A stretch of DNA of 64,000 nucleotides from Chamaecrista fasciculata (Eukaryota > Streptophyta > Magnoliopsida > Fabales > Fabaceae): NCBI GenBank assembly GCA_003254925.1, contig QANZ01017077.1:52048-116047 (forward strand). The letters run 5' to 3'. Position 1 is the first letter of the stretch. Each line of letters begins with the position of its first letter. Positions 12,521 through 22,942 of the stretch are shown here, piece by piece. A model generated the notes under the pieces. The model was not told the DNA's origin, ran no database searches, and saw nothing but the letters and a program-made list of their open reading frames with translations. A program made the translations under genes and the position numbers.

Positions 12521-12804
12521 CTCCTTCCGGTTCTATATATCTGATGTTTTGGAGAATTTTTTTTATTCCAAAATATTTGATGTTTTATAAATTCAAGAGA
12601 ACATTAATTATTTTTGTACCATTCTACCCCTATTTGTCTATGAGTAATCAAAGCTACTATTGACTTATGTGACTAATTATGAGTAATTTAATACGGATAA
12701 TTTAGTCTTTTTATCTCATTTTTCTCTTCATTTTAAGTGAGCTAATCATTTCCTTGGTCTGTGTGTATCTACTTTAAACATCAGATATATAGAACCAAAA
12801 GGAG
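12521..12804. mobile_element. Stowaway-like (Tc1/mariner) MITE
   Basis: The 284-bp element starts ctccttccggttctatatat and its other end, read on the minus strand, starts ctccttttggttctatatat. The terminal inverted repeats are about 30 bp and continue through ctgatgttt. A TA dinucleotide flanks each side (12519-12520 and 12805-12806), the Tc1/mariner target. The ctcc...c/tgg terminus fits the Stowaway consensus. Confidence 0.8.
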
Positions 12805-14085
12805 TAATAAATTAGCATTTTAGTTAAAAAAAATTTAATAGTGCAAGTTAGCAGGTTAGGTTAAGTTGAGCGAGTTCAAAATTCTAAAATCTGTTACCCA
12901 ATTCAATCTTTTGCGAGCTCATTTTTTTTTAGACCAGACCAATTCGCCAACTCAACTCAAACTAACTCAAACCTGCGGGTTGAGTTGAATTTGGCGGGTT
13001 CGNGGGGGTTGAGTTGAATTTGGCGGGTTGGCCTAAACCGTTAAATACCTCTAATTTTGATACATTTAAAAGAACAATTACTTCTAAAAATGCTTTCCCT
13101 CCTAAATTCACTTTATCCAAATATAAGGGAACAAATGATTATCTTTTTGATGTTCATTCTTTTGTGTGAACTTTGAATACTAATATTTCTTTTAAAATAC
13201 TTAAATTTACAAAGGAAGAAGATAACAAATGGGTAAGAGAATACCCTCAGTCCCACTACCTTCTATGAAATTCAATTTTCAACCTTACAAATAAGGAAAA
13301 TATACCTTAATTATCTGTCATAGTTCCTTTAATCTTGTGTGTGTGTCAAGTATGCCACTCATTTTCTTTTCACATCTTCTTTCTAATCTGTTTATGGTTC
13401 TTTACCTTAAATCTAACTTAACAAGAAGACAAAACAGATTGAAAAAGAGGATCGTTTACTAGTTTCAATCAATCACAACTTGAACACTGAACATTGAAAT
13501 TCTTGTTAGATGATTATAATGTATATATAAACAGTCTAACTATATCATCTTATACTCACGTATCTTCTGTTTGTGTTGAAAACAATTTTAAGTTTCAACA
13601 ACTGTTTTCCTCTCTTTTGTACAGACCCAACTTTGTCAGTATGCTAAAAAAGCTTAGTTTAAGTTAATAATTAGAGCCTTAACATATATAAGTATATAAC
13701 TCAAGACCTTGGTGTTATGTCTGTATCTGATGATGGACTTGTGGCACCAGAAAGTTAAGGAAATCAGCAAAATCCATATCATAATCATTTCTGTATTTCT
13801 TTAATTACATATTACAACCCCAAAACTCCTAAACACAAATTTAAGCCTGGGCAGGAACCAAAAAGGAAAAATAGAAGGGTCTGAATTCTGAACTAACCAA
13901 AAAGAATAATTGCAGAACCCAATACTCTTAAAGTAAACATTCTAAAAATTTTGGTGAAACTCATAAAGAAAAGACAAAACGAATCCAAAACACATTTGTT
14001 TTGCACTTAGTTTTTCTCATTTCAAGAATTTAACTGAATCTTCACTTCACCCCCCGGCCCCACAATAAAAATATATTTTTCTTTA
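12805..14085. other. Intergenic DNA; short hAT-like scraps and an N join
   Basis: A single N at 13003 separates two copies of a gagttgaatttggcggg block. This gcgggttgag-rich sequence resembles decayed hAT-type MITE ends. The rest of the interval has no gene that I can support. Confidence 0.4.
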
Positions 14086-14089
14086 TATT

Positions 14090-14290
14090 TGTCCCAAAAT
14101 AATGATTTAGTCCCAGATATTGAAAAAACATATTTTGTTCTCCTACTTTTTTTTTACACACATCAACTATTTAATCCTTACAGGTAACGTTTTAGGGACT
14201 AGATAATCAATGTTTGTAAAACATCAACTAGGCCTTGTTCTCAGGGACTAAATCATAATTTTGAGATAAATTCAGAGATAAAAAAAAAGT
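14090..14290. mobile_element. Short foldback element downstream of the BTB gene
   Basis: The left block ataatgatttagtcccag is mirrored by gggactaaatcataattttg on the right. It lies 3' of the BTB gene. The next stretch is duplicated across the single N at 14358 (14275-14357 and 14359-14451). Confidence 0.5.
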
Positions 14291-14452
14291 TTACCTAAAG
14301 AAAGAAGGAAAGAATGGAACAAGCAGGTTAGTTGATATTGTTTTGAACTTGGTAGAANGATAAATTCAGAGATAAAAAAAAAAGTTTACTTAAAGAAAGA
14401 AGGAAAGAATGGAACAAGCAGGTTAGTTGATATTGTTTTGAACTTGGTAGAA

Positions 14453-17400
14453 TCACATAATTATTGGAGGATTAGGAGTCTCCCATATATCAAACACATG
14501 CTCTTCACTGTGAAGAGCAAAAAGCCTGTCCCCTCCAATGGAGAAATCACAGATAGAACCTCCATAGCTTCGTCTAAGCCTGGAGGTCAAAACCCAATCA
14601 GACCCACAGAAAACAGAAATACAGTCATTCATGGAAGAGAAAAGCTGACCATTATGCAAAGCAAGTTTTGGGTAGCAAGGCTCTTCTGGCATCTTCCCCT
14701 TCATCAACCTGCTCCTAGAACTCCACCTTATGCTTGAAAAAACCTCAGATTTTCTCAAATCCAAGAACCCCAGATCCTCATACTCATTCACCACACAGAT
14801 GGAGCTTTGGTCTTCCATGGCGATTGCGTCTCGAACCCTTTTCTCGTCCGCGGCTATTGATGGATTTCCCATGTCTGTCCAACACCACACTATTTTCTTC
14901 TCTCTGAAATCCAAGAGGCTGATGTAGCAGTTGTCCTTTCTGGGAAACAGAGTGGATACCAGCAAGCAGTTTCTGCCTTCTAACCATTGAAGCCTGTCTG
15001 CTTCACCAAATGGCCATCCATCGTAGAAGAAATCGATTTGATTCCCAGTGATCTGATCCCACACACCAATTCCATATTCGTTGCTTCTTCCTTTGCAGCT
15101 TGAGAAGATCTTGTAATCTGGGCTGAAGCTTAAGGCTCCTGCTGTGAAGCTCTTCACTTGATTCTCATGCCTCACTTGGAACTTATGCCTGATCAATCAT
15201 GTAAAATCTTCTCAAGCTAGAACTAAGAGGAAAATAACTAGAGAGAAAGAACAATTCTTTGAAATCTTGCATGCATCAAGACTGAACATTGAAGTTTGAA
15301 GTTGATAAAGCATCCCCAAAATCCCTCGGCTAGTTGTAACTGCCTCAACTGATTAATCCTCAAAGTCTCTGCCTCCTACATTAAGCCCAGGCATATATAA
15401 ACCAATATTACTTTCTACTAAGGTTTTTTTTTTTTGGCCAAACTTTCTACTAAGGTAAAACATTCATTCTAGCTCATTTCAACTTCCACTTTCCCCATTC
15501 TATGGTATACACTCTTGATACTTCCACTTTCCCCATTCTATGGTATACACTCTTGATACATCACTCTTGATACTTCCACTTTCCCCATACTAATCCTTTG
15601 GGCTCATTTCAAATCTCTAGTTTATCAACTCTCATTTTCACTTATTATGATTTCCATTTTCTCTCTCAAGCACATACAAACTTATTATGATTTCCATTCT
15701 ATGGTATTTATCTCAAAATTTTAAAATTAGATATTATATAAAATGTTTTTAAAATAACAGATAACATGAAACTATTAAAAACCAAATAATTTCTTTTTAC
15801 AAATACTATTTATTATTGAAAATTAAAAAAATAAAAATATCTTTTAATATCTTATTATTGAACATATTTTTACAAATTATTTACATATAATTATGTACAT
15901 ACCAAACTACTAATTAAATTTAATAGAGTAAATTAAAAATTCGATCCTTGAAAAATTATTGATTTGACAACTCAATTTCTATAAAATTAAAGTGCACATT
16001 TTAATTCTTAAAAGATCAAAATAATATATTAATTTTTTTCATACACTATAATATACTGTTTTAAACTTTAAAGAATTAAAGAGTACGCCTTTTTAATCTT
16101 TTAAAGACTAAATTATATATCTTAGTTTTTGAAGGATTGATAATGTTTTAAAGATTGAATTATTAAATTACTAAATTGATATATATAAAGATAGAAGAGA
16201 GATTATTATGATCAAGTGAAAAATATATTGAGGAAATCTACTATTTGGTCCCACCTACTTCACAGTTTTAACTATTTAGTCCCTCAAAAATTAAAAATGT
16301 CAACTCGTTAGTCCCTATAGCCTATCTTCGTTACTAACATTGATAGCCTAGCCGTTAAATGCACATGTAACGCGTTAAATGCCACATATTTAACTATTTG
16401 GGACCAACTAGGGTTTTGAGATTTGGGAATGATTCAATAGTTGATGCCTTATGGAAGCTTCACGTGTAATACAAATATTTGGGTCTAGCTCAATTTTAGG
16501 CCGGTTTAAATTGTGTTTGTTGGTTCAGTTTGGTTAGTTTAGGTGATTAGAATGCCAAAGTGACATTTCACGGTGCTATATAAGCATTTAACGTTAGTTG
16601 ACGATTATGATAAATGAAGGACTAAATAGTTGACATTTTTAATTTTTGAGGGACCAAATAGTCTATTTCAAAAATACAAGGACCAAATAATTGAAACCGT
16701 GAAAAAGGAGGGACCAAATAGTAGGTTTTTCAAATATTTGCATACCAAAAGAAACAAATAAAAGATTTCTAAAATAGAAATAATAACAATAAAAGGTGAA
16801 ATTATCTTATTCTAAAAATAAATTAATATTTTTTTTTAAAAATTCCAATTGGTACAAAATTCAAAAAATATAAATATGACCAGAAATAATTCTCAAAAAT
16901 AATTTTTCACGACCAATCCAATTATTATCCAAACATCCCTTAATTCTTAGATTAAAAGTTAAAACCCAGATTAATCCAAAACCTCACCTGAGTTCCCCCG
17001 TCGATGATCGGAAAAGACCCATTCCGCCGTCGCCACGGCCGATTCGTTCACTGACGCCGATAACAACATGATCGGCGTCGGCCCAACCCACATCGTTCAC
17101 TCTCTGGTAATCAAGGTTTAACGGAGGGTGTTCATGGAGCATCCAATCGTACACATGAACCATACTTCCATGAGCGACGCAACAACCACCGTCAGGACCA
17201 CCGCGTATGGCGGTTCCGTCGCCGGGAGATTGACCAGTTATAGACCGAGAAAGATTTAGCCTATTGCCGTCAAATTGACCCCATCTCGCAGTACGGACAT
17301 GGTCGAGGAGGCCGTAAAATTGAGCCTCTCTGTACAGAAGGTTCTCCGGGATGCTCGCCGGAATGTAGAGGTGGCCGGTGCGGAGGAGATCGAGGAGAAC

Positions 17401-17589
17401 GGCGAAGCAATTAGGGTTTCGATCGATGAAGTGTTCGGTCGGATCGTCGTCGTCGGAGATTAGGTTCCAGTCGTCGTCGAACATTGCTCCGAATATGGAA
17501 TCGCGTCCGGCATTGGCGAGGGTTGTGGTTGTAGTTTCGAAGATCCTTCCTCCGACGTTGAATTTCACTCTGTCCTTCTGAATCCCCAT
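14453..17589 (-). CDS. BTB/POZ domain protein of the At2g24240/At4g30940 type
   Basis: Two exons, 17589-16988 and 15188-14453, join in frame through a GT-AG intron of 1.8 kb and give 445 residues. The start MGIQKDRVKFNVGGRIFETT begins a KCTD/T1-type BTB fold (about 8-105), which normally assembles multimers and can act as a CUL3 ubiquitin-ligase adaptor. The rest is a propeller-like region with conserved stretches GDGTAIRGGPDGGCCVAHG, SFSPDYKIFSSCKGRSN and LRRSYGGSICDFSIGGDRLF. Length and colinearity match the Arabidopsis family, so the gene looks complete. The substrate is unknown for this family. The intron holds one clear foldback element (16232-16735). Confidence 0.93.
15475..15600. repeat. 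Short tandem duplication in the BTB intron
   Basis: A unit starting acttccactttccccattct occurs twice in full and once in part, joined by tcttgata spacers. It is an intronic minisatellite of about 40-bp period. Confidence 0.65.
15930..16200. mobile_element. Foldback MITE remnant in BTB intron
   Basis: Blocks such as aattcgatccttgaaaaatt on the left and tttttgaaggattgataat on the right are imperfect inverted repeats. The same subfamily occurs at 59240-59510 and 62650-62930 in introns of the resistance gene. Confidence 0.45.
16232..16735. mobile_element. Foldback MITE with long inverted repeats in BTB intron
   Basis: The left end (tactatttggtccc) is mirrored on the right by gggaccaaatagta. 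The inverted similarity runs for about 110 bp with indels and includes ccctcaaaaattaaaaatg and its inverse. Length is about 500 bp. No clean target duplication is seen. Confidence 0.65.
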
Positions 17590-18994
17590 GGTTGAATTGA
17601 AGATTCTTCTTGAAGCTCAATAGGATAAGATGGATTCTGAGGCGATAATTGCCGAAAAAGTAGGATTATTGGAATATTTACTGGTTCAACTGCAAAATTG
17701 TAGGAGGGAGCCAAAAGCAAAGATGATTTTCAGAATTATGATTCCAAGGGATTTCGTTTGAGATTCTGTAATTTGGGGAATTTGAAGAGGAGGAATCAAA
17801 GGAATTAGGTTGGGACTGGGGATTCAAAACCTTTGGTCTTCAAATTAGTAATGACTGTCGTTTATGAACACTTTTCTTTTTTATTTTTTTAAAAGTTTTG
17901 GTAAAAAAAGCACAATTTGTCCTATTTAAATTTTAGGCCAAAATGCTCTTTTACTTCCTCAAATTTTCTCAAAGTTCTATTTTAGTCCCTTAAGTTTTTT
18001 CATTATGTTTCCAAGAGTCTCCGGTTCTTTTTCATCTAGTTTTTCTATTAAAAAAGGAAAAAAATTAACTTTAAGCAAGTAATCTAGAAATTGAGCTCGG
18101 AACCTTATTATTTGAGCAAGTAATATTGCAAACGCCACGTTATGTGTTGATAATGGACAAACATGTGACCATCGACTAGAAGCATCTATAAATACCATAA
18201 AATATCAAAATGGTTCACAAATGTCTCCATGGCGTTCAAGAAATGCAGGAGATTCAATCCCAACTTTGGTTGGTGATAACCTTATTATTAATTTCCCTCG
18301 AGGGCATGCAGCACAAAAGAACTCATTAGATAAAAAATTCTTCTGGTTCTTTTATGGGTATCCATTTGAGTTATCTATAATTTTTCGCATTATTATTGAC
18401 CTAGGGTGGCCTAATCGATCATGCCAAATAATAAAAGTATCTGGTTTAGTACTATAGCATGTGTCTCAACCATGCTAATATAATTGTAGTCCAAACCAGA
18501 GAAAAAAGTGACTAATTTTTCTAAGATGCATTTTTTACCACTTACAATTATAGTGATACAAAAACATTCCATTTTCTCATATGTTGTAGTCTCAATATTA
18601 TAGTCATTTTGACGAATGTGTTTGAAATTTAATAATTATCTTTTAGACTTGCTGCAAAAATAATGCTTCGTTTATCACCAATTTTGTTCCTCAATATAAT
18701 AATAGATTGATTTTTCCATATCCTTTAATTAATTTTGTAATACCACATATTGTATTAACGTTTGATTCTTCATAACCAAAGAAGAAAAATATTTTTTATC
18801 TTTTAATATTATATGAGTTGTAGCACAATCCACAAAGCAAATGTTTTCTTTTCTTTTAAATTCAAGCGAAGATTGAGGAACATCCATATACTTCATTAAA
18901 CACAAAAATAAGTACATTATAAGAAATATAGAAAATTAAAAAACAAAGAAAACATAATTAAAACATAACATGAAAATAAAATATAGGTGAAAAC

Positions 18995-19719
18995 CAAGGA
19001 AATCAAGATCGAGATCTTGCTAAGGATCGAAAGGAGTACAAGATAGATCGAATTGGAAGATCGGATCGAGGATCGTAAGATCTTAGATTTTTTTTAAAAA
19101 AATAACATATATGTAATAACATCAATTTTTTAGTAATATTAAAAAAAATACCTATTATTTGATTCCTAAATTTACATCGTGTTAACTAGTCAGTCCTTTA
19201 ATTATTACAATTGTCAACGGTTTGGTCCTTGGGTCAAATTTAGGACCAAAAGGTTACAATTCAAGGACCAAATAGTATAAATTTAATACAAATTCAAGGA
19301 CCAAAAAGTATAAAGTTAATTAAAATTCAGGGACCAAATAATATTAATTAAGTATAATTTCAAGGACCAAAATGTATAAAATTAGTTTAAATTTAGGGAC
19401 CAAATAGTTGATAATTGAAAATATTTCAAGGATCAAGTCGTGTATTTTGATTATTCAAGGACTGCTTAGTTGACGCGGTGTAAATTTAGGGACCAAATAG
19501 TATGTTTTCTCTTAAAAAAAATGTCAAAATGCAAAGAAAAAAAATAAAATCTGACCATTATCTCTAGGATCTTGCGATCCTACGATCCTACCCAAAAAAT
19601 TGCGATCCCACTAAGATCTCAGTCATTTCCGATGCTATGTGCGATCTAACAAGGTGAACCTTATCAAGATCTCGATCTTAAACGATTTTACGATCTAAGA
19701 TCTCGATCTTGATTACCAT
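18995..19719. mobile_element. Mutator-type MITE with 9-bp target duplication
   Basis: The exact 9-bp sequence ggtgaaaac flanks the element at 18986-18994 and 19720-19728. The ends are inverted repeats: caaggaaatcaagatcgaga on the left and catggtaatcaagatcgaga read inward from the right. Reiterated gatct/gatcg motifs fill both arms. A second foldback element sits inside it (about 19130-19520). Confidence 0.88.
19130..19520. mobile_element. Foldback MITE nested in the Mutator-type element
   Basis: The left end (attatttgattcctaaattt) mirrors the right end (aaatttagggaccaaatagt). Between them lies a short tandem of caaggaccaaatagta-like blocks. A relative occurs at 62340-62660 in intron 1 of the resistance gene. 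Confidence 0.6.
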
Positions 19720-20757
19720 GGTGAAAACATAACACCAACTACATTTCATTCCTCAATCATTCTATTGCAAGTAGTCACGCACATCTAAATGTGTAATGTC
19801 ACCAAGACCTTCATAATCATCTTCTTTGTAAGCAAGATTGACTTCAACATTATTATGCTTATTTGCTTCGATGTCATCATTGTGAAGGGTCGAGTTAGCT
19901 TAAGCATTTTTTCCCTTCTTTATAGAAGCTTCGTAAAGCTTAACAAAATGTTCAGGTGTGCGGTAAACACGTAACCAATGACCTTTCATGCCGCACCACC
20001 TATAACATTTATTTTCTTTATTCTTTGTAGAGCTATCTTGAGAACTTTTATTGTTCTCTTGTTTATTTTCAGTCTTATGACCATCATGATAATTTTGTCC
20101 ACGGCCACGACCACAACCACGGCCACAACTACATAAATTATTAGACTTATCATATTTCGCTGCATTCACAACTACAAAAATTATTAGACTTGTCATATTT
20201 TGCTCAGGCACAAGTAGACATGAAATCAATTCGGCATATTTTTTAAAACCCTTTTCACGATATTGTTGTTGTAATACCACATTAGAAGCATGAAAAGTTG
20301 AAAACGTTTTTTCTAATAAATCCACATCAGTTATATTTTCTCCACACAATTTAAATTGATAAGTTATTTTGAAAACTACCGAATTGTTGTCACTCACAGA
20401 TTTAAAATCTTCGAGATGTAAATGCATCCAATCATAACGAGCTTTAAGGAGGATCACAGTTTTTTGATGGTCATACCTTTCTTTTATATTGGTTCACAAT
20501 TCAAGTGGATCCTTAATAGTCAAATATTCTACTTTTAGCCCTTCACGCAAATATTGATGAAGAAATATCATTGCTTTAGCCTTATCTTGACTAGATGTGG
20601 TATTTTCGATTATAATTGTATCACTTAGACCCTTAGCGTCTAAGTGAATTTCGGCGTTTAGCATCCATGGTAAATAATTTTTGCCAGTTATGTCAAATGC
20701 TACAAACTCAAGTTTCGTGAGGTGTGACATAATGCAAGCTAATGAAAGAAAAACAAT

Positions 20758-21816
20758 AATTAGAAATTATAACTTACATGGGGTTACAATACAAAGGTAA
20801 AATTAAATAGATCAGTAAACTATAAAATCTATATAATAATTTATAAAACACATTATCAAGTCAATGAGCAATTTAAATCATCTAAAATTTATATAATTAA
20901 TAGTAACAATCATATTAATAACTATCTCAAAATATTGATAAGAGATACAAATTACTCATAGGATAAGATTAGTTCTTCATGAACTATCACATTTATTTTG
21001 AATAAGTTCATCATGAACTATCTCAAATAATCCGAATAAATTCTTCAGGAATATCCTCTCATTATCATATTCATTCATTTCGTATCAAATAATAACACAA
21101 GTAAATCAATAAATAATAAAAGTATCAAGATTTCTCAAAATACGAACTAAACTGAAAGACTAAGAAAGAGAATGAACACAATTTATGAAATCTATTCAAG
21201 AAACAAGTTTAACCTTTTTTAGAAAATTTATGTTTCTAACAGATTCAAAAGAAAATTTCATAATATTTTTTTGCATTAAATTTCTCAAACATATAAATAT
21301 AAAAATTTAAAAACTATAATAGCAACAAATAATTGTGCTCACCTAAAATCTTTAATCAAAGAAATTACAGTCCAACGAATTTGCATCCTAGCTATTATCA
21401 CTCCCAAAAATACATCATAAGCCTGCAAAAAAACTCTAAACTATAAATGATATCCAAAATTCCAAATAAATAAAGTAGATCAGATTCTCAAGAAAAACAG
21501 AACAGATCTGTGTTTTGGAATCATCCATAGGAAGAAGTACTAACATTTCAAAAGAATTGAAAATTGAAGTTAGCAATTCAAGAAACTTTACTTACCATGA
21601 CCAGTACACAAGACGTTTAGAAATTTACTTAGATCCTCAACTAAGCTATGTTTTTTGGACTTCGAAACTGTGAAAGGGAGACAGAGAGAAAGCAGCGAGA
21701 AGGGAGAGGATTGCATTATTAAACCTAATGTACACTTATTAAGGCAATTTATTTTACTGCAACTTAGAAATAACTAAAATAATTTATCTTGATGTCGGAG
21801 ATTTATTTAAATTTAT
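20758..21816. other. AT-rich DNA upstream of the decayed Copia gag
   Basis: This stretch would hold the leader and 5' LTR of the decayed Copia element, but I find no primer-binding site or LTR end. A purine-rich run at 21665-21705 could be an LTR or leader. No other gene is seen. Confidence 0.35.
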
Positions 21817-21960
21817 GGGTAAATTACACTTTTGTACCCTGTGGTTTGACCCTATTTCACTTTGGTACCCTGTGGTTTGAAACTTGACACTTTGGTACCC
21901 TGTGGTATTCTCCATTAACACTTTGGTACCCTTTGGAGCTATTTTGTAATTTTAACCATA
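21817..21960 (+). mobile_element. Terminal inverted repeat of a Mutator-like element
   Basis: It begins gggtaaattacacttttgta and holds three blocks of actttggtaccctgtggt. The inverted copy is at 45797-45912, next to a Mutator transposase fragment. Only this terminus is present; the sequence stops at the single N at 21997. Confidence 0.65.
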
Positions 21961-21997
21961 ACAAATTTTGCAAAAATTACATATTGACCCCAAAANA

Positions 21998-22212
21998 CCG
22001 AGGTCATGCTGGTCTTAGTTTATTTTTGCTCCCACAAAAATAATCGACCAGGGACAATTTTAGATTAATTATCTCATAATTAATCATGGATGTTATCATA
22101 GTAAACATGCAAATAATATGACAACTCATTAATTTATCTTCCATAAATTAATAATATGTTCACAACATATTTATCAAATAAAATGATTGGCCCTAGGGCA
22201 CAATCTCCAACA
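21998..22212 (-). mobile_element. Copia-type LTR, terminal part
   Basis: The segment is highly similar to 42831-43040, the terminal part of the complete solo LTR at 40829-43040, and ends with the same aatctccaaca. Its other side is cut by the single N at 21997, which joins unrelated sequence. It interrupts the pol reading frame of the Tat element, which resumes at 22213. Confidence 0.8.
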
Positions 22213-22308
22213 CTTTCTACATTAGACGGCCGCCGACTACCAAGCCCGTGGAATGTCGCGAGCCTTAGAAAGTATCTTGACCGCACGGTTAACAACATTA
22301 CACTTTGA
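22213..22308 (+). pseudogene. C-terminal tail of Tat-lineage gypsy polyprotein
   Basis: The plus-strand frame gives LDGRRLPSPWNVASLRKYL and ends at a TGA at 22306-22308. The W-N-V-A-x-L-R-K-Y pattern after a (L)DG(R)xxP stretch is the usual end of the Tat/Ogre-type pol after integrase. The frame is cut on its 5' side by the Copia LTR ending at 22212. This fixes the Tat element on the plus strand, so the genes to its right are antisense to it. Confidence 0.75.
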
Positions 22309-22942
22309 TTCATTTATGTGCTCTTACATTTATGGCATTTCTTGTACACTTTTATGTTGTGAAATTTATCATTTCGTGTAACGACCGCCAGTATATTTAC
22401 ATTAATATCTTTATGGCATTCCATTCCACTTACCCGATTCATTTAACCTCGCGTTTATATCGATTGCGCTAACTTAGGCACAGCCTAATCTAAACGGCTT
22501 ACAACACGTGAGTTATGCACGCTCCAATGAAGAGCTCGAAGGCTGAAGGGACGCCTCCATACTCTTTCTTTCTGGTGCCCCGCGCGCCCATGAGCCGAGA
22601 AGTTGCTCATACGCCATGGTCCATTACCTCATGGCTGGCTAGCCCCCCGGTCCGATCGCCAACTCAGTTGGGCGGACACACACACACACATAAATTTGCG
22701 CAAATATCAAATATATCCAACAGATAAAGCATTGCAACAGGCATATTTATAGCACTAATCCAAACATTGGCCTTACGGCCTCACATTAATCCTGGCCACA
22801 CGGCCATAAAATTCTTCAACACAAACGGGCACACACGCCCTATCCAAATTCAAAAAAAAAAAAATAGGGCACACACGCCCACTACAAGTTCAGAACGGGG
22901 AACACACTCCTCAGAAATTATAAATTCTTTAAAAAGGATGAC
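22309..22942. other. Spacer between Tat pol and its antisense gene
   Basis: No coding sequence is recognised. There is a (CA)n run near 22676-22690. Repeated ggccttacggcc/ggccacacggcc and acacacgccc motifs lie at 22765-22895. Confidence 0.5.

Larger units (their letters stand above)
17977..20757 (-). pseudogene. Decayed Ty1/Copia retrotransposon (gag, protease, integrase)
   Basis: Pieces of one Copia polyprotein lie in order on the minus strand. Gag N-terminus is at 20730-20494 (MSHLTKLEFVAFDITGKN) and gag middle to zinc knuckle at 20457-19900. A protease-region piece (VDCATTHIILKDKKYFSSL) lies at 18917-18729. The integrase HHCC zinc-binding part and the start of the catalytic core lie at about 18432-17977 (WHDRLGHPRS, FCAACPRGK, MVFIDASSRWSHVC). 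It carries stop codons, a short deletion before the MVFIDAS stretch, and a zinc knuckle with the last Cys lost. Reverse transcriptase and RNase H are missing. A 725-bp Mutator-type element (18995-19719) separates gag from protease. LTRs are not recognisable. Confidence 0.85.
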
